Part shown: positions 36,747 through 48,229 of the stretch, piece after piece
How positions within the stretch are numbered: position 1 is the stretch's first letter
How the letters are laid out: every line of letters begins with the position of its first letter
Assembly (NCBI GenBank): GCA_023634235.1
Contig: JAMKCF010000003.1
Location: forward strand, 9,684,742 to 9,748,741
Direction: 5' to 3'
Source of the DNA: Pisaster brevispinus
Taxonomy: Eukaryota > Echinodermata > Asteroidea > Forcipulatida > Asteriidae
DNA length: 64,000 nucleotides
The notes under the pieces: generated by a model
Databases searched by the model: none
The model's input: the letters and a program-made list of their open reading frames with translations, nothing else
What the model was told of the DNA's origin: nothing
Position numbers and translations under genes: made by a program

Positions 36747-36798
36747 AAATTTGAATCTCCAAAACTTGCCTCTAGGTGAGTTTTGGAGATTCAAATTT
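36747..36798. repeat. Perfect 20-bp fold-back with 12-bp loop
   Basis: AAATTTGAATCTCCAAAACT (36747-36766) and its exact inverse (36779-36798) flank a 12-base loop. GGAGATTCAAATTT also occurs near 30176, so the arm belongs to a dispersed family. It lies 40 bp before the repeat at 36838. Confidence 0.65.
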
Positions 36799-36837
36799 CA
36801 GTGGTGTTCGTTTGTGAATGTTGTGGTTTGAGAAGCG

Positions 36838-37000
36838 GTTGGTACTTGCATCACCTCACTAAACGTGGATGAGTTTCAACGTTCTTGATGAAAATACTGT
36901 GACAGTTTTTTGCAGTTTTTCTCAACAGGTAGGCACTGTATTCAGCTGAAACTTTCACGGGCGACTTATATTGTATCTTTGGCCTGTACATCAGCTTTAC
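36838..37000 (+). repeat. TTGGTACTTGCATCACCTC dispersed repeat (three copies in the window)
   Basis: GTTGGTACTTGCATCACCTC, the TGACAGTTTTTTGCAGTTTT segment and CACTGTATTCAGCTGAAACT recur in the same order at about 54885-55000 (+) and inverted at about 29965-30100. There are no clear TIRs. The 138-codon minus-strand frame over this region (36851-37267) has no recognisable domain and is not called as a gene. Confidence 0.5.
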
Positions 37001-37508
37001 GTTGACAAAAAAACCAGTCTGTGACCCTACCCTTAGTGATGGTTGTTGGAAAGTGTTTTGAAGGTATAAATGCAGTCTTCCAAAAACTCCAGCGTTATAC
37101 AATTCAGAACACAGGAGGACATTGGAAAGCATCGTATAATAATTTAATTTGCAAATAACACAGAAATTGTTTTGCATTTTTGTTTGACCCCGACCATTTC
37201 TCAAAGTACAAACAAACAAACACGAAGCAGTCTCATTGCACGGGATAACAAGATCTGGAAATACCAAATCTCAAAACACAATACATCAAAAACAAAGAAT
37301 GGCACGTATCAAGCTGTCCAGGAAGAAAACAAAAATGTACTCAAACACTGTGACTTGGAAATCTGATTGGTCAATTATGTAACCTCTTAAATGTCCTGAG
37401 AAATAATGCCATTTAAATGAGGAAAGTGCCCCCAGCCCACCCCAGTGCCCAGTTCTTCTTTTCATAATATATACTAATTCAAAATAAGCATTGATGTGAT
37501 CATGTGGA

Positions 37509-37775
37509 GTGTCGGGGCCAAGCGATTAGGAGCACCGGACTCTAGTTCTGGTGTTTCTGATCAGCAGGGTGTGGGTTCGAGTCCTGGTCTTGGCACTTTC
37601 TGTCCTTGAGCAAGATACTTGACCATAATTGTTTTGTCCTTCAGATGGGACATTAAGTGGTAGGTTCCATGTACCGAGATTGGTAATGCTTGTAAAAAAA
37701 AAAAACCAGAACACTTGTCATGGAAGAGTAGGGGTTCACCCCAGTGTTTCTGGTTCACATAGCAAGCACCCTTGT
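37509..37775 (+). mobile_element. tRNA-derived SINE (family B), second copy
   Basis: GTGTCGGGGCCAAGCGATTA, GCACCGGACTCTAGTTCTGG and the B box GTGGGTTCGAGTCCTGG are followed by the tail CCTTGAGCAAGATACTTGAC and AGGGGTTCACCCCAGTGTTT. The A box is more worn than in the 35838 copy. Confidence 0.65.
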
Positions 37776-38719
37776 TTACAGGTTTCCTTAGGTTTGCAAG
37801 CCGCAGTGATTAAGTTTACTTATGAGGCATCCTTGGTTTCATTTCCGGAAATGTTCTAATCATGCACAAAAACCAAGCTTTCAAAATCAAAAGTTTTTGT
37901 TTCAGGAAAGACATGACAACTATTTGATGACATTTTTTCACAGGTTAATAATTGTATATGGTGTTTTCGAAGACTCCTTGCAGCGGATAAGAACAAATTT
38001 GTACTCTTCCGAAGAACCAGTCGTATCCCATTAAAGAAACTGGTTTCTGTGGTAGAATGTTTTTCTGAATCGAGAATCGCCCAAAAGTGAAAGGAGTCTT
38101 CATCAGAAACTGCAAATGCTCGGTGAATAAACATGTAACACAAACCCCGCCATGTTTTCCTTTAGATATCATATTTTGGTTGAACAGGAAATGAAAGTCC
38201 CTGTCTGACAAAAAGCCTGAGGAAGTGGTGGCCGGGGTGAGGTGAAATTATCATATAACCCTACCCCTCACTTGGCTGTGTGTGGTAACTTGGCTGCGGA
38301 ACAGTATCAGTTTTTACAGGCATTGTATGTTTATCGGTGAAATGCTGCTGTGTACAGTACTGGTAGGAAAGATGCTGAAACACCGTGGATGAAACTTCTG
38401 TTTGTATTGTTGGTAAGTTTGTATGCCTACCTATCCATGATCGAAATGGTCCTGGGTTCGAAGTTACCTGTGTTGTTGACCAATGATTATATTATAGGAC
38501 ATCATCTGTTTGTTATAATGCTGTTTTTTGGGGGGCAAATTGCGAGTTAAATTTGAGTTTGTCTTGTAGAATGACTTGAGCGATCACTTGAGAACACTCA
38601 AGTTTTGAGTTCTCTCTGTATGCTTGTGAAAAATGTTGAACCATCCCTGCTTCTTGTGTAATTGTATGTGTGCGTAAACCGCAACCCTTTAGTTTTTCAT
38701 TGTCTAGCCATCATGACTA

Positions 38720-38896
38720 GGGTCTAATTTCAGAGAGCTGCTTAAGCAGACAATATTGCTTAGCACAATTTAGCAGGAAACCAGTCACAAATTGTACATA
38801 TAAAATGGTATTTTGGTTGGTAACCTATTTCTGGTTATCAGAATCGTTTTGAGCATAGCAGCTTTTTGTGCTAAAGCATCTCTATGAAATTGACCC
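38720..38896. mobile_element. CCCAATTTCATAGAGCTGCTTAA family element (copy 5)
   Basis: It begins GGGTCTAATTTCAGAGAGCT and ends AGCATCTCTATGAAATTGAC, inverted. The interior is AGCAGGAAACCAGTCACAAA as in copy 1. About 177 bp, and shorter than copy 1. Confidence 0.65.
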
Positions 38897-39158
38897 CAGT
38901 TAGCTTGCATTTTCACTGGTCCAACAGCATTTTCACTGGGCCAAAACAAGTTTTGTGTGTGGCCAGTCCAGCATTGTCATTTGTGTGAGATTCAAGTCTG
39001 AAGCCATAGGAACATCCACTGCAGGCAGTGGTTTGCATGGAGCATTGGGAATCAATGGGGCGAGTCATTTGGACCGTTTGGGACAGAATTTGTGCTGGTC
39101 CTCAGGCTTTTTAAAACCCAGCCCACCAACACCCTGACCGTAAAACATTACTAATTCG

Positions 39159-39527
39159 TTAAAGGCAAAGAATACCTCTGGTTTTTGCAACTTGTTTGAT
39201 TGTTTTAATCCTAGATAAATGTAGATAATAAACAATAAAACTAACCTGTGAAAATTTCGTTTCAAAAGGTGGTCGCGTTTTTGAGATATCGCTGAAAATC
39301 CGGAGCAATTATGGCCATGCAGGAAGAATAATCCCTAAAGTAATAGGAATACACAGTCTAATTTTGGGGGGATAAAAAGTGATATCTTTTTTCATAACCG
39401 CAGTACTTCGAAGTGAAATGTTTTTCAAACTGCATTATACTATCCAAAGCTGCTGTACTTCTTACCAAGTAAGTTTTTTATTGCCATAAATTGTCAGAGT
39501 CATTACCAAACGGATCAGACCCTTTAA
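39159..39527. mobile_element. Diverged MITE of the TTAAAGGCA family
   Basis: The left end is TTAAAGGCAAAGAATACCTC and the right end GTCATTACCAAACGGATCAG then ACCCTTTAA. The right part (TACTTCGAAGTGAAATG, TCTTACCAAGTAAGTTTTTT) follows the 30351 copy, while the middle does not match well. Confidence 0.55.
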
Positions 39528-39747
39528 TCGCCAACTAATTCTTTACTCAACTACATTGTATTATAATTTTTCACTTCACCCCAATGCCTTTTTTGTGACA
39601 AATCCCTGGGGGTCATATACTGTAAACTACAGCTATCTCTCAAGAAGAAAAAAAATAAGTAAATCATTTTTTTTGGTCAAAACCCTCCCACTTTTTACAA
39701 TCTCAATTCCTCCCATATCCAATTGCTCAGTTGAAGGATTTAGAAGG

Positions 39748-40322
39748 ATTTGGGCTAGCCTTGATCAAGGCTGTCTTGCACTATCCCTTTGCCCGACGGT
39801 AGTTATCCACGCACTTAGTCTTTCAGGACAATACACCCGCACACATAGTCTGTTAGGACACCTACGCGTAAACGCACACAGTCTACGCACAGAGTCCATC
39901 AGGATGACAGCCTTGATCCTTCTGTAACCGAAAGCTATGTGTTTCTTTATTTTCCCGTTGGATTTCCAACGGATTTTTATATGTAAACGTGACCATGTGT
40001 ACACAGAATACACTACAGCCTGTGATTGGCGTCGCAGCAAATAGTTACATTTAGTGACATTAGTGTATTTAGCTCCACTTTGAATTTAAAAAAAAGAGAA
40101 AAAAAAGGATCAAGGCGCGACGATGAATAGTCACTCAAACTGTACTGAATGTACAATCACATCATATGTACAAGCCATGTACACCCGTACAGTTTATGTC
40201 TACAGTACATGAGCACTTATGTATCCACGGAGAGAGCGTGGAGTGTGCTGGGTGCAGGGCAAAATGCGACTAAACCATTCCATCCAGCCAGCGCGCCTTG
40301 ATCAAGGCTAGATTTGGGCCGG
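39748..40322. mobile_element. ~575-bp TIR element with CTAGCCTTGATCAAGGC ends
   Basis: ATTTGGGCTAGCCTTGATCA at the left and its near-inverse (GCCTTGATCAAGGCTAGATT then TGGGCC) at the right bound a repeat-free interior. The 12-bp palindrome CCTTGATCAAGG is part of each end. The interior has two frames of about 90-120 codons on opposite strands without motifs. TTTAGGACA-like triplets (TCAGGACA, TTAGGACA, TCAGGATGACA) recur inside. Confidence 0.55.
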
Positions 40323-41159
40323 CATGCCCTTATATAATTGCTTATCACAGGGTCAGGCGTTCCAATCTGATTTAAGTCCAAACAACTTGTTGTGGAGTGA
40401 CATTGGAGAAGAGGAAATGGAAATATCTGGGCCTCACTCTGCCTGGTTAATGACTGATATCTGCAGACTCTTCAGAAGAGAAAATATCTTCAAGAAGATG
40501 TCTGAAAATAATTTGTGATCAGTGCAAACGGCCCATTTTCCTTTAGACTGTCTGCAACGACTACAGGTTACAGATTAACAGATTAGTGTAATTTGATATG
40601 GTTATTCTCAAACTGGGTTTTTCCTGAACCAGTGTGCTCTAAATTGACCTCTTTTATGTCGGGTCCCGGTGGAAGCTTTTTGTATTGTTCAAGTTATCAG
40701 AATGGAGATCACCTCCACCAGCAAGGCCAACCAGGGTTTGATTCTATTGTGACAGGGTGATTTGTCCAAATTAGTTGGGAAGGTCTTGGGCCAAATCGCC
40801 TCATTTCAATGCTGTACTCCAACCACTCAACATTCTATCACAAATTGTCTAAGTTTACAGTTATGGTAAAATGAAGTTGACCAATTTAGGGTGTGAATAA
40901 TAGCAAAGTGTAGGCTCGATATGAATTATAGGGAAGGAGAGAACCGCCAAGTCAAGTTGTTTTGGGTTTGTTTTTTTCTTTTGCGAGCCTGACATTTGAT
41001 CTATTTTTTGTGTATGATAATAAAACCCATCCAGCCCAATGTACAAAGTTTTTACAAGCCCATAGGGAGTTTAACTAGCCATTTTGTAGCTGCTGCTTGG
41101 CTACAGTAGTGGCACAGTGTTTTTGTGGGTGATATTAATATTGTTAGCTCTTTCTGGAG

Positions 41160-42012
41160 ATAGCAGAGAGAGAGAGAGACAAGAGAGTGAGGCACAGGGA
41201 CACAATCTACCGATGCCTTACCCCTTTTTCCCCTCCGCCGCTCCGGCCGTTTGTTGTATCGGGTTTCTCCGGGGCTGTCTGCATCTGGAGATAATTTAGA
41301 TCGGTTTTCAAGTGCTTACAGCCCAGTGTTCAGTGGCTGATAGTCTTAGTTCTCCACGCCCCTGATTAATAACTCATCCAAAAGTCATACCGCTGTGACG
41401 ACTTTCCCCAAGCCTCCGAGAGGAGAGGAGAGAGGAGAAAATGCAGCCATGCTCCGACGGTAGTGGTCTACATATCAGTGCCGAAGTGGACACATATCCG
41501 CACCGCCCCACTTGTTACAGTATTGGCTACAGCCAGCCCTAGGCGCAACACCGGTTCTGGTTTCGCTGCACAATTCGCCAAGTACGACTCCTTCCGGCGC
41601 CCGTGGCTGCCCGGGCTGCTTTAGGAAGCACGGCGTGCGGTGTAAATGGCGTTCTGCCGGGCAGAGTGGGCTCTAGTCTTTGCAGCTTTTCTGCGTTGCT
41701 CAGAGCGTTGTGTGAGGTTTGAACCACGGAGATAACATGAACGACAATCAAAAGGCTTGACATTTTCGTCAGGATTTTTTCCCCATTAAAAAACACCAGT
41801 GTTTTTTTTTCTTTCTGTGTTTTTTGTCCTCCTTTTTCCGTCATGATGACAATGTCTTACATAGTGGGAAAACGCTACATGGTTGAGATGCTCAGAGCGA
41901 TGGTTTACTCGTGTTATTGATTGAGACGTTCAAATTTTCAGAGTCTTTCCTTACGAACATTTGAAGGTGTCCCGTGGTGTTTGAAGACGAGAGATTTAGT
42001 TCAACAGAGTCG
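41160..42012 (+). promoter_or_regulatory. GC-richer block ending in a strong donor: candidate promoter with a non-coding 5' exon
   Basis: The block starts with a GA microsatellite (about 41164-41180) and is richer in GC and CpG than both flanks. It ends at AGTCG|GTGAGT, a near-perfect 5' splice site (exon end 42012). In the phase-1 frame there is a TAG at 41997-41999, so this exon cannot supply an in-frame start for the zinc-finger protein. Spliced to 61106 it would be 5' UTR, with translation from the internal ATG near 61141. A 33-codon ORF (41441-41542, beginning MQPCSDGSGLHI) lies inside and could be an upstream ORF. The transcription start is not identifiable. Confidence 0.35.
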
Positions 42013-42683
42013 GTGAGTTTCATGCTTGTATCTTTACCGCTGAGTTAAATATCCTTGTGTGGTTTAGCCCCATTTCTTCCGCTAATTGCCTTGAATTTTG
42101 TGGTTGTCTGCTGTCTGAGTGTGGACTTTGTGGTAAAATCTTTGCCTTGTGTAATTTGAATAAATAGTAATAAATAGTCCAATGAATTACAGTAAATGTA
42201 CATGTACATTGACTAGAAAATGCTCACCCTCAACAAAAATCTACACATGTACATATTAATTATTATTATTCTGTTCTATTTGGGTGGGTTTCTAGGAGGG
42301 GGTGGGGTTGGGTTTGAAATGTTTGTGTACAATGAATCTTTGTTTTGAATTGAGTATTTGGGTAAGATTGACTAGTTTGTAAGGTTTAAAACAACAGTCG
42401 GAAAAAATGGTGTCATTTGGCCATCTCTGCTTGATCTTTCTTTCACAGTACCTACACATAAAAGTAATGTATACCCAGCAAGTTGTGCTTTCTGTTTGCA
42501 GAATCTAGCTGATACTTTGTACGCTTGGTACATGAACAATGCGGCATTGCAATCTCAGAGTAGAATCAGTCGGATTTTGTTCCCGGTCCATTTCTTTTTT
42601 TTGCTTATTGGAAGACGGAATGTAACTTGGAGTCAGCACTTCACATGATCACAGGGCAGTAAATACATGAGTGTATGTTTGGG

Positions 42684-42735
42684 GTGTTTGTTTGTTGGTT
42701 TGTCTGTCTGTTTGTTTGTTTGTTTGTTGATTTCC
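42684..42735. repeat. TTTG-type microsatellite
   Basis: About 50 bp of GTTT units with GTCT variants. Similar simple repeats occur at about 34076-34097 (TTTG), 43409-43426 (GT), 41164-41180 (GA), 55216-55241 (CTGT) and 19121-19155 (GTCA/GTCT). Confidence 0.85.
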
Positions 42736-44103
42736 ATTCATACATTCGTGTACTGTTTGGGGAAAACCAAACATAATTATCAATACATGGTAATAAAACA
42801 ATACAAAATAGAGTGTGAATGGGGGTGTTGTCCTGAGAAGTACTGGCCATCTGTAGTAGGTGCACCCAGATCTGCAGTCAAAAATCACATGTAGGGTTAG
42901 TCAGTTTTAGAGACATCACTCTGTAGCTCCATGATGGTGCTCGGCTTCACAATTTGTCGACGGGACAAAAGAAAATGAGTAACTTGTGCGTGAAATGCTC
43001 TCAAACCAAAGTATTTAGGGGAGGTTTACCAGTCAGTTTTAGCGACTCACTCTGTAGCATTTGGCCTGGGGACAGTTAAACACCCACTACATGTATAACA
43101 TTCCAGGTTTTTTGTATTTATTTTTTATATATATACACGGGTGAGCTAGTTCAATTCAGGGAAAGTGCTTCTCCATTTAGCGCAGCGTGCATTCATCATT
43201 GTTGTAGCCCTGTCAAGCCCCGGGGGCCAGGAGAGTTGTAACCACTGCCGCTACCATTATTACGCTGATAATTATATCATTTGTGCATTGGCACATCGGG
43301 GAATCGCCGCATCCGCGATTACAGTTATCAATCACTAAACAATTTTACGGATGGGATCAGTTTGAACGCTTCGCCCGGGGACGGCTAGACGGCGAGAGTG
43401 TTGCGTCCGTGTGTGTGTGTGTGTGTATATCACCCTGTACATTGGTGGACATCATTTATGGTGTTCGGTAAAGCATCAAGTGTAACGGCACGGGGAATAT
43501 CTTCCCCGTGAGTCCTGTGTACTCAATGCCATGGGCTTGTGAATACATTGGCCTGTCTCGGCTGACGCGAACAAATCCCGACCATTGTACTGTATTGGCC
43601 ATGCGATTGTTACACAAGACAGTAATATTCTACCAGGCCTCAGAGGCTTGTCGGCATATTTTTACCTGGTGGTCAGATCGGTTTAAAGTTTGTTATGAGG
43701 GTCTCAGAGACCAGATGTGATAACTTTCAAAGTACATCACACACTAGCCCTTCCTCCTTTACCCGTGATGTTAAAACGCTTACCATACCTGCGGTCAGGA
43801 CAACAGAGGAGTGGCTTGGTGTATACATGACGTTTTTGAGTTGAAAAGTACATTGATTGGCTCCAGTAAGAAGTGGTTTTGTGTTTGAGGCAAAATTTGT
43901 TAATAGAAATGGAAATTCAACTCAGGGTAAACCAAACTGATGCTGGATGACCCTCTGGTGATCCATGATGTGTTCTTTTTTCGGTCATACATGTCATGTA
44001 TAAAATGTAGTGTACAATGTAATGTACATGTAGGAGGCCTTGGTCTTCGCTCTTGAAGGAATGCAGGCATTTTTTCCCTGGTTAGAACCACTTCTATGCA
44101 GGG

Positions 44104-44425
44104 TTTGAAATTAACGGTCGCCCGGTCGCCAAATGCGAGTGAAAACAGCAGGGGGCGAGTCAAAACCCTTCCTTTACTAGTCCGCTGGGCAAGGCAAAAA
44201 ATGTTTCCTTGTCACAATAAAAAAAAAGGGTACAGTGGTGAAATTCCATAGAGACATCATTTTCAAGTTTTTTTTTGTGTGCTAGTGAAAAAATTGTCGG
44301 CTTGTCTGGCCGGAAACTGAGGAAAAAATTTAAGGGAATTCCCCGCTATAATGAAAATGTAAATTTGTTTTGAAACTTTGCAAAGAGCACCGCAGCAAGA
44401 GAACCGGGCAAGGGGGGGATTCAAG
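44104..44425. repeat. Possible CAGGGTTTGAAATTAAC-type element, one end only
   Basis: GCAGGGTTTGAAATTAACGG at 44099 looks like a TIR of the CAGGG class. The following DNA (GTCGCCCGGTCGCCAAATGC) resembles element interiors, but no matching right end was found in the next 500 bp. Confidence 0.25.
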
Positions 44426-45739
44426 GCCTGACGTAGAGGTAACGTTCAACTTGAAAACATGATTGTCTGAGCTATTTCCTCAAGCACTTTCAAGAAAAAC
44501 TTTATAATGCAGTAAACTTTGTAAAATAATTTTGTGAGAGTAATATTCCAACCAGTCAATTTAGAACAAACCCAGCGTTTTGCATAGGTTCTTTATTCCA
44601 GAAAAGTGTTCAATTTGTTTTATGGTGCGGATTCCAAAACCTGTAATATTCTCACCGTTTTACAAGCGATACCTAAACACAAACCAAGGTCTTCGGAGTT
44701 TGAGAAACCAATTCTTGAGAGGACGCCCAGTAAACCACACCAGACCCCGAGACTGGTTTTTAAAGTCTAAGAACACTACCAAAGATGTGTACAGCACTTG
44801 AATTTGGGTATCGTTCGTTTATATCCGACCTTTTAACACACCAGGCACGTACGGGGGAGGACAAAAAAAAAAAAAACGAGGGGGAAAAAAAAAGAGGGGC
44901 TGCAGGCAGAGACTTCTAGACTCTCCCTCCAAGCAAATTTGTCACTTTGATTTGTACGTACATGTAAGGGTATACACCCCTTGTACTGACCATTAGAGAG
45001 CCAGAGGGAGTGTGTAGATGCATCCCTTACTGGTAACTCGATGGTTCACTCAGATGCTATCCTCCCAGAGAAGGAGTGGGCACGTCCAAGATGAAACTAG
45101 GCAAGGACTGAGATGATCTACCCCCCTATGGCCATCGATGGATACAGCCTCAGAACACCCTCGTTGCGTACAGCCTGTCCGCTCTCGCTATAAGGGCCTG
45201 GGTCCTTCACAGTGTAACTTGAGGCCCCCCTGCCTGTTGGCTGTAGTTGGTGGTTAGTGACTGGGTGTGATGATGAGTGGGGAAGGATGGTGGGTGAAGT
45301 ACATGTAGAGAAGGGGCAGGACTGATTTGTCATTCATGGTATTTAGGGCAAAGCAGATTTTCTTTATAGTAAAGGTCACGGCAGTGAAGAGTGGTAATTT
45401 TGTTCTGGAACATTAAAAAATGCACCAAGGCAATGACCATCTGGGCATTGAGGCGACTGCCTTTGTTGCCTCACTGAAGTACCAGGCCTGACACAGGGTA
45501 GGGGACTGACAACAATATCACTGTTTAATGATTTGAGACAGTTAACTAGTTGTGTGTAATAGGGCCGGCGTTCTTAAATTTTCAGCAAATTTTGACTCCC
45601 TGTTTGGAGATCATGGCTAGCACCTTGTGAATAAACTGTAGGTCAGTTGTCAGTTCTGTACTGCATGTAATGTACTGTGGGGATATATACAAACGATCAC
45701 GTCTGTCCACAGGGAAAAAAGAAGAAGAAAAGACCGCAG

Positions 45740-46089
45740 GGTTGTTGCTCAAAATTTTTACTGGACCATTTTTTATATTTAGAAGACCAGAAAACTGTCT
45801 ACTCAGTTTCACGTTTAAACTGTTTTTATTTGAACCATGTTGGAAGGAAATTTCTGTCTTCTATGTTTGAACAAGCACTAAGAGAACATTTATCGCATTT
45901 GTCTTATTAGTAACACTTCAATATTCATAAGAATTGGATATTATCTGACTCAAAACTTAAGATCAACTGTGAGGTATTCTTATTCAAAAACACAAGACCA
46001 AATTACTTGTCCCGGTTTTAATTGTAATGGCCCAGTGCTAAAACCACTGGCCTCGGGTCTGTGGTCCAAATTGTAAATATCCATCCCGG
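45740..46089. mobile_element. Diverged copy of the CAGGGCTCGAATTTG element
   Basis: It is co-linear with 16515-16907: TTTTTACTGGACCA, AACTGTTTTTATTTGAAC, AACAAGCACTAAGAGAACAT, TTAAGATCAACTGTGAGGTA and ACCACTGGCCTCGGGTCTG. The ends are worn (…ATCCATCCCGG). Confidence 0.55.
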
Positions 46090-47519
46090 TACTACATGTA
46101 CAAATGTACATCATGTGTGTGTATGTACATGTATGCCTCTTTTGGTACAGTACTTGGGAGGAAGGTTTGATGTGACTTGGCCCGAATGAATGGTTCATGA
46201 CAGACAGAAGACAGAACTATGAGCTGTCACACTGTAGTGTAGCTACAATCCCGGCCATATCTTGTTGGGTCCCCCCCCCCCCACCCCGCACCACGTCCCC
46301 CATGCCCCATTTCAATGTTGGCTCTCATTGCGTGGTCTGCGCTCCCATCACCATCGAGCTGGAGGACGGGGGAGGGAATGTTTATTGTCACGGGGGAAGG
46401 GGAGAGGGAATGTTTATTGTCACGTTGCGAATGAGTGGCCCAAGCATTTTGGCCGGGGTTGTAGCTCCTTATCAACCTGCGGTGCTATACATCATGCTGT
46501 CTTGTATCCTGTCTGTTTCAGCCACAACAGAAATGATTTTTCATTTATCAAAAGAAGGGGTCAGACTATATTTGCCGCAGCATCGCTGTGGTAACACTGG
46601 ATTGAAAATACTATGCCTGCAGTTGGTAAAATGTCTAGTAAATACTGTATGGATGTTATGTACATGGTGTAACACCCGAAGACCAGTCACAATTCCCCCC
46701 CCCCCCCCAGTGATCTGGCTGGCTAGTTTAGTGTTGAAAAGCATCCAGAATTCAAATGAGATATATGGATTAATGAAAATGCAAACGGACTACTGAAATG
46801 ACTAGTTAACTGGTCTCGCTGGATATGTGGCATGGTGTACCCCTTCCTATTGTGTCTTCATTGTGTTCTGGGAATCTCAGGACCTCTTCAGAGGATTTTA
46901 GGGGGTAGGGTGGGGTTTACTTCTGTACAAGAGTAAACGAGTGTGTTAAAGTATGGGATTTTAAAAAATATTTTTATTCATTTATTAATTTGGGTTTTTT
47001 TGGGGGGGAGGTACACACCCTCTGTCATAAAGTGTAGCTGTCTAGTCACTGAAAGAGTCATGGGCAAATTTCTGTTTGTAAAGTACAATGTGTTAAAATT
47101 GTTAACAGCTTACATTGTATGACACAAAGTCTTACCATGCCTTAGGGGATGGTTCAACAATTGGCATCCAGTGTAGGTTTTTATTTCGTTTTATGAATGT
47201 GTCAACAATTACCTGGAAATGGTTCAACCCGGATAGGCTGTTTTTCCAAGAAGTGGAGGACTATTATAAAACATGACATATGTGTGCACTCACTCAATCT
47301 ACATGTGTGGACTGTAGAAACCTAGTCCTACATTGAAGACTCATATTCAGAGCCACCAAGTGAGGATACTGGTCTTTGAAAACCAAAAGTATACGCCTTT
47401 TTTGTCAACAGGAAATTTTCTTCAAGAAATCAGTGTTATTTTCATTCGGCAATCCATCTGAGTTGTAAAACATTTCTTCTTCTGAGGATGAGCATTCAGT
47501 GTTTTTAATATTTTGGTTT
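46090..47519. other. Non-coding stretch with a 199-codon frame spanning two poly-C tracts
   Basis: The frame at 46197-46796 (+) is the second longest in the window, but it reads Pro runs from C tracts at about 46270 and 46696 and contains an internal GGGAATGTTTATTGTCACG duplication (46373 and 46409). No domain was recognised and no splice sites support it. A small MITE fragment lies at 47352-47397 (GTGAGGATACTGGTCTTTGA). Confidence 0.4.
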
Positions 47520-47672
47520 TACTGACTGGCACCCCAGAAGAAAGATATTGACAAAAAAAGGGATATTGCCAACATAATGCTAGATAGCTCAGTTGGTAGG
47601 TGCCGGCACTTTAATCCGAAGGTCGTTGGTTCAAATCCTGCTCTAGTCAATTTTCCTTCGTTCAACCCCAAA
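47520..47672 (+). mobile_element. tRNA-derived SINE (family A)
   Basis: Head TGCTAGATAGCTCAGTTGGT, centre CCGGCACTTTAATCCGA, B box GTTGGTTCAAATCCTGC and tail TTTCCTTCGTTCAACCCCAA. The 5' extension (CTGACTGGCACCCCAGAAGA through TTGCCAACAT) matches the one at 15098. It is followed directly by a minus-strand family C element. Confidence 0.65.
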
Positions 47673-47833
47673 TTATTTTGGTTTCACCCTTCACCCATGT
47701 GTGATAAGCACTGTATTATCTCAGTGCTTTCTTAGTCAATCGGAAACAAACCTCAGACTACTTGGGTGGGATTCGAACCCACGACCACTGCATTCTAAAA
47801 GCAGATATCTTTACTGGACCACCGAGCATGCCT
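47673..47833 (-). mobile_element. tRNA-derived SINE (family C), minus strand
   Basis: Read on the minus strand, the head is near 47833-47758 with the B box GTGGGTTCGAATCCCACC and anticodon-like GCTTTTAGAATGC. Its tail reaches the end of the family A element and carries the GCACTGTATTATCTCAGTGC-like segment also seen at 29276. Confidence 0.55.
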
Positions 47834-47935
47834 GGTGACGCAAGGCCAATTCCAATCCTGTATTTAGTGACGGGTACAGCAAACAATTTTATTTTTGAAT
47901 TTTCCCCTAGAACTCAGGAAAGCACATAGACCATG

Positions 47936-48229
47936 TAACCTTTGTTTACAAAAAGAGTGTCCTTGTACATTCCAGTGCCTTTCTGGCAGGCAAGACACTA
48001 CTCTGGTCATGTGGGAAATTTCATGTGTTGTGTCATAATTTCCACGTACATTCAAGAGTTATAAAAATGACAGCTGAACAAGTTATGAGATGATTCTTTA
48101 TTCATATCAAAAGTTGATACAAATCATACAGTGCAATCTCCATTGGGATGTGTACAAATTGTGCCTGCAGAAAGTCCAGGCTCTGTGGCTCTTATGTAAA
48201 CATGTGATGTCACATGTTACATGGTCTAT
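47936..48229. mobile_element. MITE with perfect 14-bp ATAGACCATGTAAC ends (copy 2)
   Basis: The left end ATAGACCATGTAAC (47936-47949) is the exact inverse of the right end GTTACATGGTCTAT (48216-48229). A TA lies just outside GACCATGTAAC on both sides, compatible with a Tc1/mariner-type TA target, which is inference. It is co-linear with copies at 3248 and 59811. Non-coding, 294 bp. Confidence 0.7.

Larger units (their letters stand above)
42013..45735. other. Presumed intron after the 42012 donor
   Basis: Simple repeats, a CpG-richer patch at about 43170-43450 and A-runs at 44860-44895. Frames are short and unsupported. Confidence 0.4.

Noticed and set aside
36851..37267. 138-codon minus-strand frame
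   Set aside because: It overlaps a dispersed repeat found three times in the window. No domain, start context or splice evidence.
46197..46796. 199-codon + strand open frame
   Set aside because: It depends on two poly-C tracts and an internal tandem duplication, has no recognisable domain or splice sites, and overlaps open frames of similar quality on both strands.
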